Shown here: in pieces, positions 8,276 through 16,657 of the stretch
Layout: each line of letters opens with the position of its first letter
Position numbering within the stretch: position 1 is the first letter of the stretch
Origin: Solirhodobacter olei
Lineage (GTDB): Bacteria; Pseudomonadota; Alphaproteobacteria; Rhodobacterales; Rhodobacteraceae
Assembly (NCBI RefSeq): GCF_004010155.1
Contig: NZ_RRYH01000021.1
Span: 62,001-126,000 of the forward strand
DNA length: 64,000 nucleotides
Reading direction: 5' to 3'
The notes under the pieces: generated by a model
What the model saw: only the letters and a program-made list of their open reading frames with translations
The model's database searches: none
What the model was told of the DNA's origin: nothing
Made by a program: the position numbers and the translations under genes

Positions 8276-9559
8276 ATGGCGCATATCGTCGTTCTGGGCG
8301 CGGGGCTCGGCGGTTCCATCATGGCCTATGAACTGAGCGAGCAGATCCGCAAGGAAGACCGGATCACGGTCATCACCAAGGATCCGATCTACCACTTCGT
8401 CCCTTCCAACCCCTGGGTCGCGGTCGGCTGGCGCAAGCGCGAGGACGTCACGATCGACCTCGCCCAGACCATGAAGCGCAAGGGCATCGCCTTCCGCCCC
8501 GTCGCGGCCGAGAAGGTGCTGCCGGAGGAAAACCGCATCACCCTCGTCGACGGAAGCTCGGTCGATTACGACTACCTGGTGATCGCCACCGGGCCGGAGT
8601 TGGCCTTCGACGAGATCGAGGGGCTCGGCCCCGAGGGGCACACCCAGTCGATCTGCCACCTCGACCACGCGCTTGCCGCGAACAAGGCCTTCGAGGATTT
8701 CTGCAAGAACCCCGGCCCCCTCGTCGTCGGTGCGGTGCAGGGCGCATCCTGCTTCGGGCCGGCCTATGAATTCGCCTTCATCCTGGAAACCGAGCTGCGC
8801 CGCCGCAAAATCCGCGACAAGGTGCCGATGACCTTCGTGACCTCCGAACCCTATATCGGGCATCTCGGCCTCGACGGGGTGGGCGACACCAATGGGCTGC
8901 TCGAGTCCGAGATGCGCGACCATCACATCAAATGGATGACCTCCTCCAAGGTGAAGAAGGTCGAAAGCGGCAAGATGACCGTCGAACAGATCGCCGACGA
9001 CGGCACCAGCAAGGGCGAGAAGGAGCTGCCCTTCAGCTTCGCGATGATGCTGCCCGCCTTCCGGGGCATCAAGCCGCTGATGGGGATCGAGGGGCTGTCG
9101 AACCCGCGTGGCTTCACCATCGTCGACAAGCACCAGCAGAACCCGAAATACCGCAACATCTTCGGCATCGGCGTCTGCATCGCCATCCCGCCCACCGGGC
9201 CGACGCCGGTGCCGGTTGGGGTGCCCAAGACCGGCTTCATGATCGAAAGCATGGTGACGGCCACCGCCCATAACATCGGCAACCTGCTGCGCGGCAAGGA
9301 GCCCGACCAGGTCGCCACATGGAACGCCGTCTGCCTCGCCGATTTCGGCGACAACGGCGTGGCTTTCGTCGCTCAGCCGCAGATCCCGCCCCGGAACGTC
9401 AACTGGTCCTCCTCGGGCAAATGGGTCCACCTCGCCAAGATCGGCTTCGAGAAATACTTCATGCGGAAGGTGAAGAAGGGCACGTCCGAGACCTTCTACG
9501 AGGCCGCGACGATGAAGATGCTCGGCATCGACAAGCTGAAGAAGGTGGAGCAGGGCTGA
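8276..9559 (+). CDS. sqr: Sulfide:quinone oxidoreductase (type I)
   Basis: A 427-residue FAD enzyme bound to the cytoplasmic membrane that oxidises sulfide to polysulfide and reduces quinone. The N-terminal Rossmann motif is VVLGAGLGGSIMA. The three cysteines needed for catalysis in R. capsulatus SQR fall at the same numbers here: Cys127 (SICHLD), Cys159 (GASCFGPAYE) and Cys353 (AVCLADFG). The chosen ATG gives the same length as that enzyme and follows TGGAGGGT at good spacing. The C-terminal amphipathic region FEKYFMRKVKKG fits the family's membrane anchor. An AhpD-like gene follows 37 bases downstream, probably in the same operon. Confidence 0.96.
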   Translation: MAHIVVLGAGLGGSIMAYELSEQIRKEDRITVITKDPIYHFVPSNPWVAVGWRKREDVTIDLAQTMKRKGIAFRPVAAEKVLPEENRITLVDGSSVDYDYLVIATGPELAFDEIEGLGPEGHTQSICHLDHALAANKAFEDFCKNPGPLVVGAVQGASCFGPAYEFAFILETELRRRKIRDKVPMTFVTSEPYIGHLGLDGVGDTNGLLESEMRDHHIKWMTSSKVKKVESGKMTVEQIADDGTSKGEKELPFSFAMMLPAFRGIKPLMGIEGLSNPRGFTIVDKHQQNPKYRNIFGIGVCIAIPPTGPTPVPVGVPKTGFMIESMVTATAHNIGNLLRGKEPDQVATWNAVCLADFGDNGVAFVAQPQIPPRNVNWSSSGKWVHLAKIGFEKYFMRKVKKGTSETFYEAATMKMLGIDKLKKVEQG

Positions 9560-9596
9560 CCGCCCCGCCCAGCCCAGCCGCAGACGGGAGCCCGCG

Positions 9597-9956
9597 ATGA
9601 CCTACGAGGAGCAGATCCAGGAGATGCGCGGCGAACTGCGCGCGCTCTACAAGGCCGTGCCGGGCGCCACGAGGGGCTTTTCGGAGCTCTCCAAGGCCGT
9701 CCATGCCGAGGGCGTCCTGCCCGCCAAGATGAAGGAGCTGATGGCGGTCTCCATCGCCGTGGCCCAGCATTGCCAGCCTTGTGCGAACTACCACATCGAG
9801 GCGCTGCTGCGCGCCGGCGGCACCCGCGCCGAGTTGGGCGACGCGCTTGCCGTGGCGATCCAGATGGGCGGCGGCCCGGCGCTGATGTACGCCGGCCACG
9901 CGCTGGCCTGCTGGGACGCGCTCGAAGCCACGAAAAAGACCGCCCTGGAGGAGTGA
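9597..9956 (+). CDS. Carboxymuconolactone decarboxylase / AhpD-like protein
   Basis: A 119-residue protein of the CMD/AhpD fold. It keeps the redox signature: Cys59 and Cys62 (QHCQPC), His66 and an upstream Glu (MKELMAVSIAV). Members with this motif act as thiol-disulfide or peroxide-linked reductants. Its position directly behind sqr on the same strand suggests a role in handling sulfane sulfur or oxidative by-products; that role is inferred. It ends 34 bases from the convergent ruvB. Confidence 0.88.
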   Translation: MTYEEQIQEMRGELRALYKAVPGATRGFSELSKAVHAEGVLPAKMKELMAVSIAVAQHCQPCANYHIEALLRAGGTRAELGDALAVAIQMGGGPALMYAGHALACWDALEATKKTALEE

Positions 9957-9990
9957 TCCGGGGGCTGCAAGGACAACGGTCGGGGGGGAG

Positions 9991-11019
9991 TTACTTCCCG
10001 AACAGGTCCGCCTGCCCGGCCGGTTTCGGCGGCTCGAGCCCGAGGTGGCGCCAGGCCTTCTGCGCCAGCATCCGTCCGCGCGGGCTGCGCTGGATCAGCC
10101 CCTGCTGAAGGAGGTAGGGTTCGATCACCTCCTCGATCGCGTCGCGACTCTCCGACAGCGCGGCGGAGATCGTCTCCACCCCCACCGGCCCGCCGCCGTA
10201 GTTCTCGGCGATCATGCTGAGGTAGCGGCGGTCGGCGCCGTCGAGGCCGAGGTGATCGACCCCGAGCCGCGTCAGCGCGCTGTCGGCGATGGAGCGGTGC
10301 AGGTTGCCGTCGCCCTCCACCAGCGCGAAATCGACGACCCGGCGCAGGAGCCGCCCGGCGATGCGCGGCGTGCCCCGGGCGCGGCGGGCGATCTCGCGGC
10401 AGCCCTCGGCATCGGCGGGGATGTTCAGAAGCCGCGCGCCGCGGGTGACGATCTCGTTCAGCTCCGCCTCCGTGTAGAAATTCAGCCGGGTCGGGATCCC
10501 GAACCGGTCGCGCAGCGGCGTGGTGAGAAGGCCAAGCCGGGTGGTCGCGCCGACCAGCGTGAAGGGCTGCAGGTCGATCCGCACCGTCCGCGCCGCCGGT
10601 CCCTCGCCGATGACGAGGTCCAGCGCAAAATCCTCCATCGCCGGGTAGAGCACCTCCTCCACCGCCGGATTCAGGCGGTGGATCTCGTCGATGAAAAGCA
10701 CGTCGCGCGGCTCGAGGTTGGTCAGGATCGCGGCGAGATCGCCGGCCTTGGCCAGCACCGGGCCGGAGGTCATCCGGAACCCAACGCCAAGCTCGCGCGC
10801 CATGATCTGCGCAAGCGTCGTCTTGCCGAGGCCGGGGGGGCCGTGGAACAGCGTGTGGTCCATCGCCTCGCCCCGCATCCGGGCGCTTTCGATGAAAACC
10901 CGCAGGTTGGCCCGCGCCTCGGCCTGGCCGATGAAATCCTCCAGCTTCTGCGGCCGGAGCGCGCGGTCCGCGTCCTCGGGCAGCACATCGGGACGGAGGG
11001 TCGGGTCGGGGCTGGCCAT
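9991..11019 (-). CDS. ruvB: Holliday junction branch migration helicase RuvB
   Basis: A 342-residue AAA+ motor that drives branch migration with RuvA. Walker [10 protein letters not shown] is at residues 60-68 and Walker B DEIH at 111-114. The C-terminal winged helix ([16 protein letters not shown]) binds DNA. It is the last gene of the ruvC-ruvA-M48-ruvB series on this strand, 93 bases after the protease gene. Length and motifs are fully typical. Confidence 0.98.
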   Translation of the reverse strand: MASPDPTLRPDVLPEDADRALRPQKLEDFIGQAEARANLRVFIESARMRGEAMDHTLFHGPPGLGKTTLAQIMARELGVGFRMTSGPVLAKAGDLAAILTNLEPRDVLFIDEIHRLNPAVEEVLYPAMEDFALDLVIGEGPAARTVRIDLQPFTLVGATTRLGLLTTPLRDRFGIPTRLNFYTEAELNEIVTRGARLLNIPADAEGCREIARRARGTPRIAGRLLRRVVDFALVEGDGNLHRSIADSALTRLGVDHLGLDGADRRYLSMIAENYGGGPVGVETISAALSESRDAIEEVIEPYLLQQGLIQRSPRGRMLAQKAWRHLGLEPPKPAGQADLFGK

Positions 11020-11112
11020 CTGCCGGGGCGCCTGTTCAGGGATTGTTCACCGCTCGCCCCGACAATCGCCGGAAAGGCCCCCTGGTGCAAGGGGCGGTGG
11101 CGCAAGGGGCGG

Positions 11113-12027
11113 TCAGCGCCAGGGCCCCTCGTGGCGGCTGACGCGCGGGATCACGGTCGGGCGCAGCGGGCGCTCCGGGCCGCTCGCCTTGCCCTGCCCG
11201 GCCATCTTCCGCAGGCGGGCGATCCGGTTCTCCGTCGCCGGGTGCGAGGCGAAGAGCCGGTCCTGCGGCAGGGCATGCAGCGGGTTGATGATGAACATAT
11301 GCGCCGTCGCCGGATGCCGCTCCGCCGCCGGGTTGTCGATCCGCTGCGCCAGCCCCTCGATCTTGCCCAGCGCCGAGGCCAGCCACAGCGGGCGGCCGCA
11401 GATCTCCGCCCCGATCCGGTCGGCCTCGTACTCGCGCGAGCGGCTGATCGCCATCTGCACCAGCCCCGCCGCCATCGGCGCCAGGATCATCATCGCCAGC
11501 GTTCCGAACAGGCCCATGCCGTTGCGGTCGCCGCCGCGGAAGAAGAAGGCGAAATTGGCGAGCATGGCGATGGCGCCGGCAAAGGTGGCCGTGATCGTCA
11601 TGATCAGCGTGTCGCGGTGCTTGATATGGGCCAGCTCATGCGCCAGCACGCCCGCCAGTTCCTCGCGCGAGAGGGCCCGCATCAGGCCGGTGGTCGCGGC
11701 GACCGCGGCATGGTCGGGGTTGCGGCCGGTGGCGAAGGCGTTGGGCTGGTCGGCCTCGATCAGGTAGACCTTGGGCATCGGCAGCCCGGCCTCGCGGGCA
11801 AGGCCCGCGACGAGGGCGTGCAGATCCGGCGCCGTACGCGCGTCGACCTCCTGCGCCTGGTGCATCGCCAGCACCATGCGGTCGGAATTCCAGTAGGAAA
11901 ACAGGTTCATGGCCCCGGCGAGGACGAGGGCGAAGACCATGCCCCCCTGCCCGCCGATCAGCCCGCCGATGCCGACGAAAAGCGCCGTCAGCGCCGCCAT
12001 CAGGATGCCGGTCTTCACATAGCCCAT
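11113..12027 (-). CDS. htpX: M48 family zinc metalloprotease (HtpX-like)
   Basis: A 304-residue inner-membrane protease of the HtpX type that degrades damaged membrane proteins. Two hydrophobic segments lie in the first 45 residues ([16 protein letters not shown] and [16 protein letters not shown]). The zinc motif HELAH is at residues 130-134, with the third ligand Glu in [11 protein letters not shown]. The start was set at MGYVKT because AGGAAGGAG precedes it and because the longer frame adds a non-conserved leader. It sits between ruvA and ruvB, an unusual partner for recombination genes. Confidence 0.92.
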   Translation of the reverse strand: MGYVKTGILMAALTALFVGIGGLIGGQGGMVFALVLAGAMNLFSYWNSDRMVLAMHQAQEVDARTAPDLHALVAGLAREAGLPMPKVYLIEADQPNAFATGRNPDHAAVAATTGLMRALSREELAGVLAHELAHIKHRDTLIMTITATFAGAIAMLANFAFFFRGGDRNGMGLFGTLAMMILAPMAAGLVQMAISRSREYEADRIGAEICGRPLWLASALGKIEGLAQRIDNPAAERHPATAHMFIINPLHALPQDRLFASHPATENRIARLRKMAGQGKASGPERPLRPTVIPRVSRHEGPWR

Positions 12028-12117
12028 CGCGCGTCCGCTCCTTCCTCTGCGATCCGAAGGAGATATGGGAAGCGCGGGAAACCCCGGCAAGATCGGGGCA
12101 CGACCCTCTGCCCTGCC

Positions 12118-12801
12118 TTACCCCTTGGGCGCGAGCAGCTTCAGCGCGGCGCGGATCAGGCCGGAGGCCTCGGTCTCCGGCGCCTCGCCCGCTGCCTGGG
12201 CCACGGCCTGCGCGGCCTCCGACTGGCCATAGCCGAGATTGACCAGCGCCGAGAGTGCATCGGCGGAATGGGCCGCGCGGGTATCGACCGGCGCCACCGC
12301 GGCGCGGCCGCGTTTCGGGGCGGGACCCGGTGCGGCCTCGATCACCTCGCCCGCCTCCACCGTGGCCGCCCCCGGCATCCGCCCGGCCAGCGCCATCACC
12401 GCCGGCGCCTTGGCCTTCAGCTCCAGCACCACGCGCTGCGCGATCTTCGGCCCGATCCCCGGAGCGGCCCGGATCGCCGCCGCATCGCCCAGCGTGATCG
12501 CGCGCGATACGCCCTCCGTCCCCAGCGTCCCCAGGATCGCGAGCGCCGCCTTCGCACCCACCCCCTGCACCGTGGTCAGGAGCCGGTGCCATTCCTTCTC
12601 GATCATCGAAGGGAACCCGTAGAGCTGCAGCAGATCCTCGCGCACCACCAGCTCGGTATAAAGCGCCACCGCCTCGCCCGGGCCGGGCAGGCCCGCCAGC
12701 GTGCGCTCGGACACATGGACGATATAGCCCACGCCCCGCACGTCGATCAGCACGTGGTCGGAGCCGCGATAGTCGAGCACGCCCGCGATCCGCCCGATCA
12801 T
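12118..12801 (-). CDS. ruvA: Holliday junction DNA-binding subunit RuvA
   Basis: A 227-residue protein that binds four-way junctions and loads RuvB. The N-terminal OB domain starts [13 protein letters not shown]. Helix-hairpin-helix patterns are seen at [13 protein letters not shown] and [18 protein letters not shown] variable linker and the RuvB-binding domain III ([20 protein letters not shown]) follow. Its start overlaps the ruvC stop as ATGA. The linker is somewhat long, which makes the protein a little larger than the roughly 200-residue norm. Confidence 0.97.
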   Translation of the reverse strand: MIGRIAGVLDYRGSDHVLIDVRGVGYIVHVSERTLAGLPGPGEAVALYTELVVREDLLQLYGFPSMIEKEWHRLLTTVQGVGAKAALAILGTLGTEGVSRAITLGDAAAIRAAPGIGPKIAQRVVLELKAKAPAVMALAGRMPGAATVEAGEVIEAAPGPAPKRGRAAVAPVDTRAAHSADALSALVNLGYGQSEAAQAVAQAAGEAPETEASGLIRAALKLLAPKG

Positions 12802-13316
12802 CGCCCGCCCCCGGCGGTGGCCCGCGCCAGCGCGGCTTCGAAGCGGCCGGCGGATTGCATGTGATGGGCGTGGCAGATCGCGACGGCCAGCGCGTCGGCC
12901 GCGTCGGGCCCGGCCACGTCGACGCCCGGCAGGTGCAGCCGCACCATGTGGTCGATCTGCGCCTTGGCGGCATGGCCGACGCCAACCACGGTCTTCTTCA
13001 CCGCATTCGGGGCATATTCGCCCACCGTCAGGCCCGCCTGCGCCGGCACCAGCAGCGCGATCCCCCGCGCCTGGCCCAGCTTCAGCGTCGCCACCCCATC
13101 CTTGTTCACGAAGGTCAGCTCTACCGCCGCCGTGTCGGGCGCGTAGCGGCGCACCACCTCGGTCAGCTGCTCGTGCAGGGTCAGAAGCCGCGGCGCCAGA
13201 TCGCCGGACTGAGAGTGGCAGATCCCATTTGCGACGTGGGTGAGTCGCGATCCAGCGACGTCGATCACCCCCCAGCCGAGGTTCCGCAGCCCGGGGTCGA
13301 TCCCCAAAACCCGCAT
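12798..13316 (-). CDS. ruvC: Crossover junction endodeoxyribonuclease RuvC
   Basis: A 172-residue Holliday junction resolvase of the RNase H fold. Acidic catalytic residues are visible in [12 protein letters not shown] (Asp7), AAVELTFVN (Glu) and the pair in [12 protein letters not shown]. The frame is open further upstream, but MRVLGIDPG is the normal N terminus. It is translationally coupled to ruvA by ATGA. The gene starts the ruv unit; the region upstream is shared with the divergent DUF1127 gene. Confidence 0.97.
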   Translation of the reverse strand: MRVLGIDPGLRNLGWGVIDVAGSRLTHVANGICHSQSGDLAPRLLTLHEQLTEVVRRYAPDTAAVELTFVNKDGVATLKLGQARGIALLVPAQAGLTVGEYAPNAVKKTVVGVGHAAKAQIDHMVRLHLPGVDVAGPDAADALAVAICHAHHMQSAGRFEAALARATAGGGR

Positions 13317-13657
13317 GTCCGGCCCTGCCCCTGTTGCTTTTGAGACACGACTAGCACGGATGGCGAACATCCGCCAGTGCGAAGCCCCGCCGGGCCGATC
13401 ACGCGACACGCCACAATCCCGACACAATTAGCCGACGGGAGACGCCGAAATCGTCGCCCGCGAGATCGAAAACGACAGCACGATCACCGTCGGCGGCACC
13501 TTCGTTTCAGCCTTGTTTCAAAGGCCGAAAGCCATGCGGAAATTGCATGTGGGCCATGCGTTTTGGCCCGCTTGCGTCGGCCATCCGCCGGGCCTAAGTG
13601 CGGCTTCACTAGCGACATGCCCAATGCATGGGCACTTTTGAAACAAGGACCGACGCC
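13317..13657. promoter_or_regulatory. Divergent promoter region between ruvC and the DUF1127 gene
   Basis: This 341-base gap has no convincing gene. It holds a 12-base inverted repeat, CCTTGTTTCAAA at 13511-13522 and TTTGAAACAAGG at 13637-13648, and a hairpin TGCCCA-ATGCA-TGGGCA at 13618-13634 just before the DUF1127 ribosome site. Exact promoter hexamers could not be placed with confidence. Confidence 0.5.
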
Positions 13658-13870
13658 ATGGCCGCCCAAATGACGACCCGCCCGGCGCCCCTCGGCGCCA
13701 TTACCGTCTACCGCATCGTGAGCTTCTTCTCCTCTGTCGGAACGATGCTCTCCGCCTGGAACGATGCGCGCATCACCCGCAACTCGCTCGAGACGCTCTC
13801 GGACCACGAACTGGACGATATCGGCCTGTGCCGTGGTGACATCGAGGACATCGCCCGCGGCCGGATCTGA
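13658..13870 (+). CDS. DUF1127 domain protein
   Basis: A 70-residue small protein ending in the DUF1127 helix pattern SLETLSDHELDDIGLCRGDIEDIARG. An arginine-poor amphipathic N-terminal part with VYRIVSFFSSVGTMLSAW precedes it. The ATG was chosen because AACAAGGA precedes it at proper spacing; an upstream ATG at 13628 would add ten residues but lies inside the hairpin region. Proteins of this family in Rhodobacter and Agrobacterium affect RNA turnover and stress responses, and in R. sphaeroides a DUF1127 transcript also yields small RNAs; a similar role here is inferred. Confidence 0.85.
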   Translation: MAAQMTTRPAPLGAITVYRIVSFFSSVGTMLSAWNDARITRNSLETLSDHELDDIGLCRGDIEDIARGRI

Positions 13871-13886
13871 GCGCCCACGCGGCGTA

Positions 13887-13905
13887 GCGGCGCCCTCCCC
13901 GCCGC
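13887..13905 (+). ncRNA. Hairpin with C/U-rich loop in the DUF1127 3' UTR (possible CcsR/cuckoo-type RNA)
   Basis: Stem GCGGC/GCCGC encloses the loop GCCCTCCCC, 17 bases after the DUF1127 stop. UTR-derived RNAs after DUF1127 genes in R. sphaeroides carry C/U-rich anti-ribosome-site loops. Only one such hairpin is visible before the terminator and the loop is not an exact copy of the known motif, so the assignment is tentative. Confidence 0.35.
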
Positions 13906-13925
13906 GCAGGATCCAGCCCGAAGGA

Positions 13926-13964
13926 AAGGCCGCCCCGGAACCCCGAGGCGGCCTTCGCCATTTT
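13926..13964 (+). terminator. Terminator-like hairpin after the DUF1127 gene
   Basis: A perfect 9-bp stem (AAGGCCGCC and GGCGGCCTT) with a 12-base loop is followed five bases later by TTTT. It stands between DUF1127 (+) and the convergent gene ending at 14021 and may serve the forward transcript. Confidence 0.65.
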
Positions 13965-14020
13965 GACCACCCGCCGAAGCAGTTGGCCCCCCATCAGGGC
14001 ACTCCGTCCCCGAAACCTGC

Positions 14021-14383
14021 CTACTTGAACTGTGTGCGGGCGAAGCCGATCGCCTGCGCCGCGCGGGCGGTCACCGGATCGACGGTCATGATCACGGCGC
14101 CGATGCGACCGATCTGGTCGCCCTGCTCCAGCTCGGCAAGCCGCGCGGCATAGGCCGCGGGCCCGATATTCACGAAAATGGCAGCCTTCAGCACCGTCAC
14201 CGCCGCCGCGGCGATCAGCGCGATGTGGAACAGGCGGCGCATCGGCAGGATCCGCACGGGCGGCGGCGGCACGAAATGCGCCCGGCCCAGTGCCCCGGCG
14301 GCCTCGAACCCACCGCCACGGCGGTATGCCTTCTGGATCCGGGTCACACGGCCATAGAAATCGCGGAGTTGCGCGTCAGCCAT
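14021..14383 (-). CDS. Hypothetical single-pass membrane protein (paralogue of the gene at 14583)
   Basis: I do not recognise this 120-residue protein. It has a basic cytoplasmic N-terminal part (FYGRVTRIQKAYRRG), one membrane segment (FHIALIAAAAVTVLKAAIFV) and a C-terminal part with GPAAYAARLAELEQGDQIGRIGAVIM (read as a pattern: G-P-x-A-Y-A, then I-x-R-x-G-A). The same order and pattern occur in the upstream neighbour, so the pair arose by duplication. The ATG follows GGAGG at good spacing. It is likely an inner-membrane protein with its C terminus in the periplasm. Confidence 0.75.
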   Translation of the reverse strand: MADAQLRDFYGRVTRIQKAYRRGGGFEAAGALGRAHFVPPPPVRILPMRRLFHIALIAAAAVTVLKAAIFVNIGPAAYAARLAELEQGDQIGRIGAVIMTVDPVTARAAQAIGFARTQFK

Positions 14384-14474
14384 CACGGCCTCCAGTGTCG
14401 TCGCCCCCGACTGGTGACCTTAATGCGGTGCCTTTGCGTCAGAAATAAGGCAGACAGATCAATGGTTTGGTTAA

Positions 14475-14490
14475 CAATCCATTAGGATTG
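14475..14490. repeat. Small palindrome between the two paralogous membrane-protein genes
   Basis: CAATCC-ATTA-GGATTG forms a perfect 6-bp hairpin (7 bp with the flanking A and T). TTAA-CAATCCA-TTAG across it (14471-14485) is one base from a CtrA box. No T-run follows on either strand. Confidence 0.3.
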
Positions 14491-14582
14491 TCGGCGGATC
14501 GGGGCCAATCGCCCCGGCCAGCCGCCGCACAATCGCCTTGTTCGGAAAGGCCGCCGTCGGGCAGCTTGCCGGCCCGACCCGC

Positions 14583-15113
14583 TCAGTGCGTCGGCGCGCC
14601 GGGCACGGCTACGAAATGGCCCGCGCCCTTGGGCAGGCTCGTCGAGCCATCGGCGGGGGCGACGCGCGCAGGCAGGAAGAAATTCCCCGTCGGGCGCGCC
14701 CGGTTCAGCACGATCGGCTGGCCCGGCGCCCGGGCCGGCGCCGTGGCCGCCGCCGTAGCCGCGGCCATCGCCTCCTGCGTCATCTGGGCGGAGCCAAAGG
14801 CCAGCCGCGCGGCGGATTGGGTAATGACATCCGGCTCCATCAGCGCGGCGCCGAGCCGCTCGATGCTGCCGCCCGACTGCAGGTCGGCGCGGTGCTGGGC
14901 ATAGGCCTGCGGCCCCACCAGCAGCATCAGGCCGACCTTCACCCCGATCAGCGCAATCGCGGTGAGCGAGGCGAGCTTCAGCCCGCTCTCCAGCCTGCGC
15001 CACGGCCGGTGAACCGGCCGGCGAGTGCGCGTGGGGACCGGCGCCTGCGCCTTGCGGTCGACCTCGATCCGGCGGATGCGTTCCTCGAAAGAAGCGTGAT
15101 TGCCCTGGTACAT
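14583..15113 (-). CDS. Hypothetical single-pass membrane protein (paralogue of the gene at 14021)
   Basis: A 176-residue protein of no family known to me. The N-terminal cytoplasmic part FEERIRRIEVDRKAQ is followed by a basic Pro-rich stretch, one membrane segment (LASLTAIALIGVKVGLMLLV), then GPQAYAQHRADLQSGG and SIERLGAALMEPDVI, the same pattern as its neighbour. The C-terminal 70 residues are Ala/Pro-rich and probably disordered. The start was set at MYQGNHASFEER, which has AAAGGTGG upstream; the longer frame reads through GC-rich non-coding sequence. Confidence 0.75.
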   Translation of the reverse strand: MYQGNHASFEERIRRIEVDRKAQAPVPTRTRRPVHRPWRRLESGLKLASLTAIALIGVKVGLMLLVGPQAYAQHRADLQSGGSIERLGAALMEPDVITQSAARLAFGSAQMTQEAMAAATAAATAPARAPGQPIVLNRARPTGNFFLPARVAPADGSTSLPKGAGHFVAVPGAPTH

Positions 15114-15202
15114 CAGAGACCACCTTTCCCACCAATTCGATGACAATTTGATGGGTCTCTGGGGCCGGGCGAGGGCCACGCATGGGCAATTTCGGGGCGT
15201 TT

Positions 15203-16075
15203 TCAGGCCCGCCGGGTCAGAACTAGCGCGCTCCACTCGCCGATGTCCTCGCGGCTTTCCAGCGTGAAGCCCACAGCCTCGTAGGCGGCAAGGATATCGG
15301 CCGCCTGCGTGATCAGCAGGCCTGACAGGATCGCCCGCCCGCCCGGCGCGACATGGGCCGCCATGGCCGGGGCCAGGGCGATCAGCGGCCCCATCAGGAT
15401 ATTGGCGAAGACCAGGTCGAACGGCGCGGCCTCGGCGATCTTCGGATGCGCGAACCCGGCCGCCTCCAGGCAGAGGACCCGGCCCGACAGCCCGTTCGCG
15501 GCCAGGTTGGCCTCCGCCACCTCGACCGCGACCGCATCGATGTCCGAGGCAAGGACCGTGCTCGGCCAGATCGAGGCCGCGGCCATCGCCAGCACCGCCG
15601 TGCCGCAGCCGATATCGGCGACGCGCGCGGGCTCCACCCCGGCCGCGGCCAGCCGCTCCAGCGCGCGCAGGCAGCCGAGCGTGGTGGCATGGTGCCCGGT
15701 CCCGAAGGCCATCGAGGCCTCGATCATCAGCGCCACGCGCCCCTCCGGCACCTTGTCCGCGTCATGGCTGCCGTAGACGAAGAACCGCCCGGCCTCCACG
15801 GGGGCCAGCTCGCGCCGGACCTTGGCGACCCAGTCGACCTCCGGCAGCTCCGACACCGCGAAGGGCCGCGCGCCGTGGACGGCGGCCAGCAGCGCCAGGG
15901 CCACCTCGTCGGGGGCTTCGGTGAAATAGGCCGCGACTTCCCAGAGGCCCGATCCATCCTCCACCTCGAACGTGCCGACGCCGGTCGGCGCGGGCTCCAG
16001 CGCCTCGATCGCCTCTGCAAGGACGAGCGCGGCCGGTTCCCCGGCAAGGGTGGTAAGGGCGGAATAGCTGGCCAT
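15203..16075 (-). CDS. prmA: Ribosomal protein L11 methyltransferase PrmA
   Basis: A 290-residue SAM-dependent enzyme that trimethylates ribosomal protein L11. The motif MAFGTGHHATT and the SAM-binding loop VADIGCGTAVLAMAA are clear, and FANILMGPLIALAPAM matches the family's NANIL region. The length is normal for PrmA. It lies 27 bases after the kinase gene on the same strand, so it may share that transcript. Confidence 0.95.
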   Translation of the reverse strand: MASYSALTTLAGEPAALVLAEAIEALEPAPTGVGTFEVEDGSGLWEVAAYFTEAPDEVALALLAAVHGARPFAVSELPEVDWVAKVRRELAPVEAGRFFVYGSHDADKVPEGRVALMIEASMAFGTGHHATTLGCLRALERLAAAGVEPARVADIGCGTAVLAMAAASIWPSTVLASDIDAVAVEVAEANLAANGLSGRVLCLEAAGFAHPKIAEAAPFDLVFANILMGPLIALAPAMAAHVAPGGRAILSGLLITQAADILAAYEAVGFTLESREDIGEWSALVLTRRA

Positions 16076-16102
16076 GTCGGTCCCCGTCTGAACCCGCCCG
16101 CC

Positions 16103-16657
16103 CTAATCGGGCCGGGCCGTCCGGTCAAGCCAGCCGCGCACCGTCCGCGCCAGCACCGCGGGCTTCGCCCCGCCCTCCAGCCGCAGGACCGGGCAGGGCA
16201 GCGCCGCAAGCCACGCCTCCGTCCGGCGCAGGGAGCGCTGCGCGAAATCCGGGTCGTCGAACCCCGCAGCCCAGTCGAGGAAGTCCCGATGCTCCCCGGC
16301 CAGGTCCCCGCCGGGCGCGATCCGGTCGCCGTAGCGCTGCGCCTCCCGCGCCTTCAGCCGGGCGAGGCGCACCTCCGCCGGCAGGGTCAGCAGCACCGCA
16401 TGGGTCAGCCGCGGGATCACCGCCTCGCCCCAGCCGATGAGCGATCCCGAAAGCACCCAGCTGGCCCGCGGCAGGAACACCGCCTCCATCAGCGCCAGCC
16501 GCTCCGCCTCCGGCCGCTTGCGCGCGAAGGGCGGGTCGGTCGGGTGCCAGAAGAAATCGTCGGTGTCGAACTGCTGGCTCGCCAGCTCCGTCGCCAGCGC
16601 GCGGCCCAGCGTCGAGGTCCCCGCCCCGCTGCCGCCGATGACAAGGACCCGGCTCAT
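16103..16657 (-). CDS. P-loop kinase / topology-modulation-like ATPase
   Basis: A 184-residue protein with a Walker A at the N terminus (GGSGAGTSTLG, residues 8-18) followed by TDDFFWHPTDPPF, as in small nucleoside- or shikimate-kinase-like P-loop enzymes. A lid-like arginine-rich segment lies at RLARLKAREAQRYG. The substrate is unknown. Its ATG overlaps the stop of the MFS gene (ATGA), so the two are co-translated. The same frame stays open far upstream, but that is an overlap with the transporter gene and not a fusion. Confidence 0.8.
   Translation of the reverse strand: MSRVLVIGGSGAGTSTLGRALATELASQQFDTDDFFWHPTDPPFARKRPEAERLALMEAVFLPRASWVLSGSLIGWGEAVIPRLTHAVLLTLPAEVRLARLKAREAQRYGDRIAPGGDLAGEHRDFLDWAAGFDDPDFAQRSLRRTEAWLAALPCPVLRLEGGAKPAVLARTVRGWLDRTARPD

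Noticed and set aside
10045-12864. A 939-codon open frame on the plus strand
   Set aside because: It runs opposite ruvB, the M48 gene and ruvA and has no recognisable domain.
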